From the NCBI GenBank assembly GCA_949361645.1, contig OX442433.1:5977816-6041815 (forward strand): DNA of 64,000 nucleotides, written 5' to 3'. Below are positions 23,847 through 33,202 of the stretch, in pieces. The first letter of the stretch is position 1; each line of letters begins with the position of its first letter. The notes under the pieces were generated by a model that was given only the letters and a program-made list of their open reading frames with translations, was not told the origin of the DNA and did not search any database. The stretch comes from Spongilla lacustris (lineage: Eukaryota; Porifera; Demospongiae; Spongillida; Spongillidae). Made by a program: the position numbers and the translations under genes.

Positions 23847-25446
23847 CCAGGAAGGGTCATAAAAGAGCCCTTTGCCAGAATGCAGTAACAGCCAACCTTA
23901 TTCGACAATTTCCAATCAACTTTGGGCAGATACACATATGGAAGAACACTTAGCTCGCGAGCACATCTCTCCAAGTTACGACCCTCATTTTCAAAGTCTA
24001 GCTCCTCCGCAAGTGTGCCCTTCATTTCCTGGGATTAGCAGAGACTATGGTCAGTCTCAAGCCACACCCCTGTGGCCACACCTTACATCTAGTACCCATG
24101 CGAGGCTAAACTTTGGGTGCATCCACTGCACAAGTCTGAGAAGGATTCTCAGGGTAGCTATGTCGCCATCGTACCTGTCCCTTAAATCTATATATTGCAC
24201 CTAAAGGAAATATGACATCATAACATCAAATCACATTAATTTGGATCAGTGACCCCTTCCCTTCACACCACTTTTCCAGCACACTTACTTTTACAGCCAC
24301 CTGATGATCATCAAAAGTGGTGGCCTTGAACACCTGTGCTAGACTGGCAGCGGCTACAGGGTTTGGGTCGAAAGTTTTGAACAACTGGTCTGGGGTTTTG
24401 CCAAACTCCTCCAGAAACAACATGTCAAGCTGTTCAAATAAGCTGTAATGTAATTATGGGAAGTCTTTCAAGTTCTCTAACCTCCTTGTATTCACGTGAC
24501 AGGGCCTGTAATGACATCATTTCTATTTTTAAAAATCCAGCACAAAAGGCAATTAAAGCTCACCATATCTTGAAGGACTTTGAGTGTTTCGATGTATTCC
24601 CTGGGTAGGACCTGGTTAAATGAGCACAGGCCTTGGCCCAGCTTGATGTACAACCCTCCATTGTGTAAGGCTCCCTGTAAAATTCTGTTGGCAGAACGCT
24701 GGTGACAGGGATCTATGGCAGCCTCATATGCTGGGGAATCCTAGAGGGTTGCCATGCAGTGAGAGATATTCCTTGGATACAGATGGTACTTCCTCTCTCA
24801 CCTCTTCAAGGTTTCTAAGCGTCCACCAGTAGTCCAGTGAGATTGTTAAGCCCACTTTCACTGATCTAGCATAAGAGGTAGTGCGTGCATATGAAAGTGT
24901 GTTTGTGTGTTTTTGTGTGTGTGTGAGGTACAAACATAAAGAGAGTATGTGTGAAACAGTGGGAGATCAAGGGAGGAGGAATAAGAGAGATATGAAGGAG
25001 GAAAGAGATAAAGGGAAGGAAGAAGAGAGGAAAGGAGAGAGAGGGAAGGGGAGAGAGGGAAGGGGAGAGAGGGAAGAGGAGAGGGAAGAGGAGAGAGGGA
25101 AGGGGAGAGAGGGAAGGCGAGAGAGGGAAGGGGAGAGAGAGGGAAGAGGAGAGAGAGGGAGATAATGGCCAAAAAACGTAGTACATCACATGCCTCTTAC
25201 ACCACGCCCACTCCGCTCTGGGCCTAGTCTGTACCTCATAAATCTCATAGCGCCCTCCACAACCACGCGCATTTTCCTGCGTTCGATAGGGCTAGCTCTC
25301 CAGTAGTAGATTCCACCACCAAAAGCGCTTGCAGCCGCTCCATAAAGCAACCCTCTCGTGACCCATCGCTTTTTCTTCCGTGGCGAAGTAGACAACGCAC
25401 GTGCCGAACCAGACCAAGCTGCATGAACCCGCAGGAACAGTGCCAT
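22038..25446 (-). CDS. ADCK5: ADCK5, UbiB/ABC1 atypical kinase-like protein, 15 exons
   Basis: Exons in gene order: 25446-25235, 24865-24802, 24740-24564, 24505-24482, 24429-24289, 24200-24087, 24028-23897, 23659-23576, 23525-23444, 23367-23289, 23231-23140, 22681-22507, 22449-22375, 22318-22213, 22103-22038; 540 aa. Family landmarks in order: Ser/Arg-rich N-terminus and one hydrophobic stretch (mitochondrial type); ISLDYWWTL; the KxGQ motif in [11 protein letters not shown]; the Ala-rich loop in [40 protein letters not shown] with the catalytic and metal-binding residues; and LLDHGLY in place of DFG. The VQYIDLRDR and [13 protein letters not shown] blocks favour ADCK5 over ADCK1. UbiB proteins are linked to coenzyme Q and lipid homeostasis in mitochondria; the ADCK5 substrate is not known. 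Exon 4 is a 24-nt microexon. The last acceptor was chosen because it alone keeps phase with a family-like C-terminus. Confidence 0.93.
22693..22945 (+). repeat. 37-bp minisatellite at an ADCK5 3' splice site
   Basis: Nearly seven almost identical 37-bp copies containing GGATAGGAGTGGTGGGAGGA. On the coding (minus) strand they are pyrimidine-rich and end about 12 nt before the acceptor of exon 12 (22681). Confidence 0.92.
23686..23845 (+). repeat. (TG)n microsatellite in an ADCK5 intron
   Basis: TG/CATG repeat, read as CA on the coding strand, in the intron between exons 7 and 8 and close to the exon 8 acceptor. Confidence 0.95.
24990..25165 (+). repeat. Purine-rich GGGAGA/GAGAG repeat in ADCK5 intron 1
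   Basis: Imperfect repeats of GGGAAGGGGAGAGA-type units, which are a polypyrimidine tract on the coding strand. Confidence 0.85.
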
Positions 25447-25667
25447 CGCGACTAAAATTATCTTTGACTTTATTTGTTAAGGCAGCGGCCGATACACATC
25501 ATGTGCTATGGGTATAATCATTATCTCTGACATAACCCCATACATGTACATGTAGTGATATAATTTGTAATAATCGTATTTATTATCTGTTACTGACAAC
25601 GGTGATACACGTATGTGAAGCGCAAAATGCAACAGAGACAGATGAAGATACAACATAAGTGGGGTGA

Positions 25668-27230
25668 TTACGATGACCGCGCAATGTCCTGCACGCCCGT
25701 AAACGCAGCTGCACCAAGTCCGCTTTTCGTCATGAGCCTTAGGCATTGCGCAGCATGTCCAAGTGCAAACTCGAGAGATGGTTGGCCGGGAAGGTTTTGG
25801 GATTCTGCGTAAAATGCGAGAAGGTTAGGAGATGGTGTCAACTGCTCCGCTAAACTGTACCTAATATTGCCGAATTCACTGCCACACAAACAGGTTCTCT
25901 CTGAGCAGGATCTAGGAGGTAGCTCACAGGACTGGTGCTGGGGTCAGTGTAGGCCAGGAGGCTGAACGCATCCTGAAGCAGGGACTTGAGCTGTTCCTTC
26001 CCCCTGCTGGGTGGGAGGGTCGAGTACATTGACTGAAGCTCCCGACCAAAGAAGAGGATACGTTCCAGGGAGCCGTGTTCGGTGATAAGTGGGGGAGGTA
26101 CCCTTACTGGGAGGGGGAGGGAGGGATAAAGGGGGTAACAAAGCTACAGGGCATGCATACTCACATTCGCTGTTTTCAACTTCCATACATGCCTCCTCTT
26201 CTTCTGCTGTCTCACTGTTGCCTGACTGTGAGAGGGGGAAATTGACATTGAATGCTAACATCATCTGTGTCAATGTGGGAGCATACGTGTATGTGTGTGC
26301 GTACGTTATGTGTGCGTACGTATATGTGGGAGCATACGTGTATGTGTGTGCGTACGTTATGTGTGCGTACGTATATGTGGGAGCATACGTGTATGTGTGT
26401 GCGTACATTATGTGTGGGTACGTATATGTGGGAGCATACGTGTATGTATGTGCGTACGTTATGTGTGCGTACGTATGTGGGAGCATACGTGTATGTGTGT
26501 GCGTACGTTATGTGTGCGTACGTATATGTGGGAGCATACGTGTATGTGTGTGCGTACGTATATGTGGGAGCATACGTTATGTGTGCGTACGTATATGTGG
26601 GAGCATACGTGTATGTATGTGCGTACGTTATGTGTGCGTACGTATACGTGTATGTGTGTGCGTACGTTATGTGTGCGGTGCGTGTTTGTGTGTCTGCCTC
26701 ACAGCCATGATGTGCTGCTGCATGAGTGTGTAGTGTGGTTATGCAGTGACTGCAGTGCTGGAATTAAGTGGCATTGCATCATGCAATGTTTGTCTTTTGT
26801 GATATAAATCAGATGCATGTATTGTTATCTATGCACATACGTATTCATGCCTCGACATGGTTGTACACTCCTTTACATGTACAAGATAAGAGGCGGCCAG
26901 TTGTTCTTTTGCAACCTCAGCCACGCCCCTGATAAACAAACCTGGTTTATGCAGTCCTAGCTTATTGTGGTCTGACTGCCTCGTGCTATGCACGTGCATT
27001 TCTTGTGTGTGCGTTTCTGGGTTGGTTAATAATTATTCGTTTTATTACTATCATTCTCCTTGAACCAGCAATCAGTGAAGCATGCAGCACGTCAAATAAA
27101 AATTAACGTGTGCATGGGAATCATAGCTATGTAATCAATGTTCAACTTAATGCACTCTGACCTTTAGCTAATCAAAATTATTTGACTACATGCAGCAACT
27201 ATGCTAGTATTTTAAGCACTGAGGTATGCT

Positions 27231-27261
<31 letters not shown>

Positions 27262-29553
27262 CATGTGTGTGTGTGTGTGTGCTTGTGTGCAATGCGGTGT
27301 GTGTATGTGCAATGTGATGTGTGTGTGCAATGTGGTGTGTGCAATGTGGTGTGTGCAATGTGGTGTGTGTGTGCAGTGTAGTGCATATGTTTTGTCTCAC
27401 AGCTGTGATGGAGAACATCCCGTCTCGTGTAGGTGAACCCAAAGGCGACTCAGGAGGGGACCTGGCTACTGCCTTCACCTCCTCCCCATCACTGCTGGTA
27501 CTGCTCAGTTCGGAGTGGCATGAGAGGCGTGGCTCACCTCCCGTGGCCGACAGGTCTGACACTCCCAGGTCACACCCCGCTATCATCTCCACAAACTGCT
27601 GGCACTTGACTCTGAACAACAGCTCCACATTGTTGGTGAACAGGGTCGGGCAGTATGCTCGAATAAGCTGGAGTGCGTGGCTGATCTTGCCCTGCAAAAT
27701 CAGCGACTGGATCCCTGCAAGCAAAGGGCAGTTTTCTGTGGCTACAGTTGTGCACCCCAACAAACAGCAGTGGCCTACTTTGTCTGTTCTGGATGGACTG
27801 TGGGTCCTCTTCCAGCAGCTGCGATGTGTTGGAAGCAAAGACTTGTGCAGTTCGACTGTATCCACGGTGTACAAGGTACCCCAGCACCAACCTGTGAAGG
27901 AGAGAAGGGAGAGAGGAGGGAGGGAGAATGGGGAAGGGAAGAGAGAGGAGGAGAAAGAGGAGGAATGAAGCAGGTAGAAAGGAGGGATCACATACTGCAA
28001 TATGATCCCTCCACTCCCCAACTCAGCCATTTACTTGTGTAGACTTGTCTCCCACTCCCCCGGCCCTCCTGGTAGAGTGACCTGCTCTATAGACTGTTGG
28101 ATCTTTTGTTGCATTTCCTATAATGCAAACCAAACGGCAATATAAGAGCCCCTTCCAATGGGAGGGGCTTATGAAAACCCCTTATGAGTGAGGCTTACCT
28201 TAAGCATTCCCTCAAAGTCAAACATGAATGGGGACTCTCCAAAGTTGGTCTCCACCAGTTCCCCCTGTGATTGTAGCCCGACCATTGGGTACAGTATCAG
28301 GTTCGGCTTGAAGAAAACATGAGCACACATCAGCTTGCCCAAAGTGGACAACACACAGAGCAACTTACTGCAACATCAGAGACAGCAGTACCTAATGATA
28401 AAAGTTAAGTCAATTTAAAATACCACACAAAAGCAGTGCAGTCTATAATAAACACAAGTAGCTGCCTACCATTTCAATTTAACAGGGAGCCTGGTGGTAT
28501 AACTACAGAGCTGGTGGTATAACTACAGAGCTGGTGGTATAACTATAGAGCTGGTGGTATAACTATAGAGCTGGTGGTATAACTATAGAGCTGGTGGTAT
28601 AACTACAGAGCTGGTGGTATACTTGGTATAGCACACATAATCAAATGTGTACTTATAATGTGCTACATGCTAGTTACAAAACACCTGTTATATCTTATAA
28701 CCCCACCCTTTTATCCAAATGCAAACCCAACATGACCACCACACCCTTACCCAACATGACCACCACACCCTTACCCAACATGACCACCACACCCTTACCC
28801 AACATGACCACCACACCCTTACCCAACATGATGACCACCATACCCTTCCTTACCCATAGTGACACCGTTCTTGGTAAAAAAGATGGATCTATCGACGAGA
28901 TTAAAACCACACCCAACAACGTCCCCTGTTGTGAAGGTGGGGCCATACTGCTGCCCCGTACCAGACGAATTGAACACACACCCATCATCGGCATGGTAAC
29001 CATAAGAGTTCTTCTCCCATCCTGAAGACAGAGGTGTATGGTGCATTGCATTGTATACAACGTGGAGAGAGACGATGATGATGGAAGCTTGAATGTAATG
29101 CAAGGACGTACCTGGTAGCCTATTGAGGTTGACACCGGGGGCAGAGAGTCCGACTCCTATGTACCTGCAAAGAAGAGCAAACGGTTTTGAAACGCAAAGC
29201 AGCACGGGTACGCCGCACGTGGCTAAGGGTCAAACGGGAGCTAAATCGACTGACCCGTCTCTGCCTTTGTTGAGAATCTTGATCTCGTAGTAGTAGACAC
29301 CACACGCCGCTGGTATCGGGTGCGTAGCTCGCACTGAAGCTGCGTCCTTGTGGTTCTTACCGCCACCTTAAAAGCAAAAGCGCGCGGTAGTAAGAGAGAG
29401 GTGCGACTTGGTGGAAAACGTACCTTTGTAATGAACCTTCTGGTTGTTCTGCGACAATACCAAGAAGGAAAACTTATCCTTGACACTCCATGACCGTGGT
29501 AAAGGAGTTTCTTTTTCGTCCACTTTAGGGTAAAGCCGTGCCAGCCGGTCCAT
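25668..29553 (-). CDS. RANBP9: RANBP9/RANBP10 (RanBPM), CTLH complex subunit, 12 exons
   Basis: Exons in gene order: 29553-29424, 29366-29255, 29164-29112, 29021-28866, 28391-28369, 28306-28199, 28117-28035, 27891-27779, 27714-27479, 26225-26165, 26106-25861, 25804-25668; 485 aa. The N-terminus has [17 protein letters not shown], then a SPRY domain (about 40-195: [38 protein letters not shown]). A LisH motif (about 222-255), CTLH (about 260-320, [15 protein letters not shown]) and the CRA region with [10 protein letters not shown] and a conserved [14 protein letters not shown]-terminus follow. RANBP9/10 are scaffold subunits of the CTLH/GID E3 ubiquitin ligase. The long disordered linker of the vertebrate proteins is short here. 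Exon 5 is a 23-nt microexon. The gene is head-to-tail with ADCK5 (221 bp) and divergent from MCUR1 (95 bp). RANBP9 and RANBP10 cannot be told apart in a single-copy invertebrate gene. Confidence 0.95.
26270..26690 (+). repeat. TACG/TATGTG-rich tandem repeat in a RANBP9 intron
   Basis: Higher-order repeat built from GTGTGCGTACGT and ATATGTGGGAGCATACGTGT blocks in about a dozen variants. It ends near the acceptor of exon 10 on the coding (minus) strand. Confidence 0.85.
27230..27375 (+). repeat. (TG)n repeat with GCAATGTGGTG units
   Basis: A TG run followed by several copies of GTGTGCAATGTGGT. It lies in the RANBP9 intron about 100 bp beyond the exon 9 donor on the minus strand. Confidence 0.85.
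28484..28625 (+). repeat. 20-bp minisatellite in a RANBP9 intron
   Basis: About seven copies of CTGGTGGTATAACTACAGAG with C/T variation at one site. It lies between exons 4 and 5. Confidence 0.92.
28725..28850 (+). repeat. 24-bp minisatellite next to a RANBP9 5' splice site
   Basis: About five copies of ACCCAACATGACCACCACAC plus CCTT. On the coding strand each unit carries GGGTAAGGG, which contains a splice-donor-like GTAAGG. The array starts about 15 nt after the exon 4 donor. Confidence 0.9.
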
Positions 29554-29648
29554 GATTCTAAACAACCCTATTAAAATTTCTGGTAGAAGCGGTGATAGAT
29601 GCGTACAATTGGAAAGTGCAGCCCAAGCAAAAATAAATAAATTAAAAA
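29554..29648. promoter_or_regulatory. Probable bidirectional promoter
   Basis: Only 95 bp lie between the start codons of RANBP9 (minus) and MCUR1 (plus). The interval is AT-rich; no TATA box at a standard distance can be assigned. Confidence 0.6.
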
Positions 29649-31316
29649 ATGAGTGGCGCCGTATTGAGAAACCTATTGGGCTTGAGATGTGCCTGGTATA
29701 GACCGGTGCTGTATCCCCTATCTGCGTGCAGTCGAAGCTTCACAGCGCCAAGTGCCGGCCCAGCAGTGCAAGCTGCCCCCCCGGCGACCACCGCTGCTGT
29801 CCAAGGCCCACCCACACCGGCCACTACCGCGGCTTCCCCTAGCGAAGGGCGCGCGCCCACAACTCCCATCAGGCAATCAATGTTTGCTGGGGTACACCTA
29901 GACACGCACCAAATGATCAAAGAACTTCAAACAGCAGGTTGGTGGTGTACCGCATAATTTAGGCCTTGATTTATGACGTAATCCCGTGGTGTTTGCATTA
30001 TTATCCATGTGAACGAGAGTAAAAACAACCTTTTGCTGAACTTTTACTCATAGTATGTTGGCCTTAGATCACCTTCAACATTATTATGGGATGTCTTGTG
30101 AAGATTTTTTGCACACATGCACACATACAATTCCCCACTAAATCACACACACGTGCACACATACAATTCTCCACTAAATCACACACATGTACACTTACAA
30201 TTCCACACTAAATCACACACACATGCACACATACAATTCCCCACTAAATCTAAAACACAGGGTTCACTGCTGCGCAGTCAGAGGCCATGGTTTCCACTAT
30301 GGGGGTTGTCACCAAGGCCACATTGGACAGAATAGCATCTTCAGATGTCTCCACAAAAGACATGGTTCGTATCAGAGGGTTGTTTTCGTGTTACTGATCG
30401 GTGCTGGTCACCTGTGTTGATTTTAGGAGGTTTTAGAGTTGAAATTGAGAGGAATCGTTGAGTTACTCCAGAAGGACCTTGTACTTCTGGAGAAGAGCTC
30501 CATAGCATCTCTAAACAATGAGAACCAAGTAAGAGAGGGAGGGTGGGAGGGAGGGAGGGAGGGAGGGAAGGAAGGAGGGAGGGAGGGAGGGAGGGAGTGA
30601 GAGGGAGGGAGGGAGGGAGGGAGGGGGAGGGAGGGGAGGGAGGGAGGGGGAGGGAGGGAGGGAGGGATGGAGGGAGGGGGAGGGAGGGAGGGAGGGATGG
30701 AGGGAGAGGGAGGGAGGGAGGGAGGGAGGGAGGGAGGGAGAGAAATAGAGCGGCATATATATTGTTATTTACATCATTTAATAAATATTTCGTTGTTTAT
30801 AGTATATGAAGTCACAGATCCAAAAATTTAAGGATGGTTTTAAAGTGAGTGGTATAGTTATTGTTCATCTGGATGCTCTTGAATGAATTGACACCTGAAA
30901 GGATGAAGTGCAGAAGATTGAGTCCCATTTAACACTGGACTTGAATCTTGAAAAAAGTCGCATCAGGGAGGAGTTCACATCCCTAGACCAGCGTATCAAG
31001 GACACCAATAATAAAATAGGCACAGAGGTGTGTGTGTGTGTGTGTGAGTGGGTGGGTGTTGGATGCATGTGTGTGGACATGCTAACCTTCTGTACTTCCA
31101 TCTTGCCCTGCCCTCATGTAGGTTGCTGGTCTTAGAACACAAATAGAATCACAAAAGTCTGAATCACTGAAGTACTTTGCTGGTGAGAGTGGAAGGATGT
31201 CTAGTGTTATTAACTGTGAACTCCTCTCCCCCCTTCCCTTCCCCACAGGTATCATTTTCTCCATGGTAACAGTCATCCTCTCTGTAGTACTTGGACTTTG
31301 GAGGCTCATCAAATAA
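29649..31316 (+). CDS. MCUR1: MCUR1/CCDC90-family mitochondrial inner-membrane protein, 7 exons
   Basis: Exons: 29649-29937, 30261-30364, 30427-30528, 30803-30844, 30902-31027, 31122-31182, 31249-31316; 263 aa. The N-terminus is Arg/Ala-rich without acidic residues, like a mitochondrial presequence, followed by a Pro/Ala/Thr linker. VHLDTHQMIKELQTAGFT opens the DUF1640 head domain. A long coiled coil follows (about residues 97-235, including the family stretch LTLDLNLEKSRIREEF). One C-terminal membrane segment ends WRLIK. The layout matches MCUR1 and CCDC90B, which sit in the inner membrane; MCUR1 modulates the calcium uniporter. A single invertebrate gene may correspond to the ancestor of both. 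Intron 3 is filled by a GGGA repeat. Confidence 0.92.
30534..30741 (+). repeat. (GGGA)n repeat in MCUR1 intron 3
   Basis: GAGGGAGG-type purine repeat that begins within a few bases of the exon 3 donor at 30528 and nearly fills the intron. Confidence 0.93.
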
Positions 31317-31405
31317 GGGGGAGGGGGCATCAAATAGGATCAATACTGCAAACACCAAATGTATACAAAATGTCAACTGTTCTTTTAAAAAAAAAAATGC
31401 AATGC

Positions 31406-33085
31406 TCATAACTGTGAGAAAGAGTTGAATGGAGCAGATTTGGCCTTTGAAATGGAAGCCAGCCCTGCTTCACTGCCTTCCTTGTCAGCGAGGAGTGTGT
31501 GCCCATCTTTTAACAAGGACTTCACACTTCCATTGGCCGAGGTTTGCCTCCCCATCTCCACCATCAGCACGCTCAGATCCTGACATGCTCTGGACTGCTG
31601 CTTCCACTTACACAGTTGGTAGCACCTGTTCATTATCCCGAGGTAGAACTCGTTGATGACTTGGAAAACCTGGTCCCTCTTTTTGCACTCCTTGTTCAAC
31701 TGCTCATCCTTGAGGGCACTGAGCACCAGCTGAGTCACACGCAGAGACAGTCCGCAGAAGGGGATCAGGTTGCCGGTGTGTTTGAAGTGTGAATGCATCT
31801 CTTGAGCGAGTGGTAGGGTCCGGGCGTTGTCAAGGAAGAACAGCAGCTGCATTAGTCCCAGGAATCCTACCCCCTGGAGGTCATCAGCGGGGTCGTTGCT
31901 CTGGAAACCGATGGCTTGCCAGTGACTGCCTATGAGAGGACAGTTCACTTTATTTCCAGTCAGCTTCTTGTATATCGTCTGCAAGGTAAGGAGGTGTATT
32001 CGGTCCGAGCTGTCGAGGCTGGACTGTGCGCACTCAAAGACAGTAGCGTACTCGGACTGGAGACCTCTGCTCAGCTTCGTGTTGCGAGGCAAGCACCAGG
32101 ACTTTGCCGAAGCGCTCCGGCCCTTGGTTCCCGATATCTGCAGGAGGCTCACGTGTTGAACGTGGACCAGCACCTCGACGAAAGACACCATACTGTGGAG
32201 CTCACCAAGGTCCTGCTTCGCGGTGGATATCTGTACAGTTGGAACTAAGTCCCAGTCCAACTTGGCTTGCTCCACCGCCCTGTCTCCCTGCTCGACGTTT
32301 TGAAGCAGTCCATGTGCCAGTTCTTCGAGCGCGTTCATCGCCTCATCGTGTTGGTCGATACATACCGTGTGGTCGGCGCCAACTTCGTCAGCGTCCGCGC
32401 CCGTAGCACTGGAATACAGCTGGATGTACAGAGCCTTGACGCCCGCCCTTTTGAGTTGTTTCGCGCCGTCTGAATTGATGTTAATTAAGACGATAGGTTT
32501 CTCCGTGCTACGTGCCACCACTAGCGCCTCTTGGGTGATGCCGAATAGCTCTCCATTTGGATTGTCCTTTTCCGCCAAGTCGTATATGGAGCTACTGCGT
32601 GCGAGGCTGTACCGCGAGTGTTCTTTCGTTACCTTGGTGTGCGCAACGAAGCGGCCGCTTTCCACTCCCGCTGTTATCTCCGCCTGGCTAACGAAGAACA
32701 GCTCCCTCCCGTCCACTTCGTAGAGGCGCCTTTTTCTTGAAGTGTGAAGAACCGCGAGGGTGTAAAGAGACGGGTCTGAATACATAAGTTTCTGAATGAG
32801 CCTTGACCGTCCGCACCCCGACGGCCCGTACACTACGATCGTTTGTACGTCGGATGATGAGAAGGACTTGCGAAAATGGCGTTCTCTGGTTGCATTTTCT
32901 CCATTAATGATACCGAGAGGCGGCTGCAATAGACCGTGCCTTATGCCGGGAGGTGTCACTTTTCCACCGGGTTGATTTGTGTCGCCATTCGCTAGTGGTT
33001 TATCTCCAAGGGAATCTCTGGAAATCTGACACGTGGCGCGGCTGAAAGTAGGAGTTAGACTTTGAGGTACAGGTCGGCTTGCCAT
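31406..33085 (-). CDS. Guanylate-kinase-like / ELMO domain fusion, intronless
   Basis: One uninterrupted 559-aa frame. Residues 82-265 form a guanylate-kinase-like domain: a P-loop GPSGCGRS at 87-94, HTSRKRR around 114-120 at the position of the GMP-binding TxR motif, and a GRFV..TKV...YSLAR segment. Residues about 340-520 form an ELMO domain with the signature HWQAIGFQSNDPADDLQGVG (388-407), then GLMQLLFFL and FPxxxxSLxVT-like residues. Two key residues differ from active relatives: the P-loop Lys is Arg, and the ELMOD GAP Arg (DFRG) is G-preceding Gln (DLQG). No other GK-ELMO architecture is known to me. The gene is convergent with MCUR1 (90 bp) and divergent from TTC27 (117 bp). Unlike all its neighbours it has no introns, which could reflect retroposition. 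Confidence 0.85.
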   Translation of the reverse strand: MASRPVPQSLTPTFSRATCQISRDSLGDKPLANGDTNQPGGKVTPPGIRHGLLQPPLGIINGENATRERHFRKSFSSSDVQTIVVYGPSGCGRSRLIQKLMYSDPSLYTLAVLHTSRKRRLYEVDGRELFFVSQAEITAGVESGRFVAHTKVTKEHSRYSLARSSSIYDLAEKDNPNGELFGITQEALVVARSTEKPIVLININSDGAKQLKRAGVKALYIQLYSSATGADADEVGADHTVCIDQHDEAMNALEELAHGLLQNVEQGDRAVEQAKLDWDLVPTVQISTAKQDLGELHSMVSFVEVLVHVQHVSLLQISGTKGRSASAKSWCLPRNTKLSRGLQSEYATVFECAQSSLDSSDRIHLLTLQTIYKKLTGNKVNCPLIGSHWQAIGFQSNDPADDLQGVGFLGLMQLLFFLDNARTLPLAQEMHSHFKHTGNLIPFCGLSLRVTQLVLSALKDEQLNKECKKRDQVFQVINEFYLGIMNRCYQLCKWKQQSRACQDLSVLMVEMGRQTSANGSVKSLLKDGHTLLADKEGSEAGLASISKAKSAPFNSFSQL

Positions 33086-33202
33086 GATGGTACGCTTCAG
33101 GCAGCCCTGCCTACTTTTGAAATAATTTTATTTATGGTTACCAGACAGTGATTAATAATTAATTACACCATTTTACCCCTTGCGCGTGGACCACACACGA
33201 GG
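33086..33202. promoter_or_regulatory. Probable bidirectional promoter
   Basis: 117 bp between the start codons of the GK-ELMO gene (minus) and TTC27 (plus). AT-rich in the middle (ATTAATAATTAATTA); no defined motif assigned. Confidence 0.55.

Noticed and set aside
26089..26807. Long frames rich in Tyr/Val/Cys or His/Thr
   Set aside because: They are translations of the TACG/TGTG repeat in several frames; no protein features.
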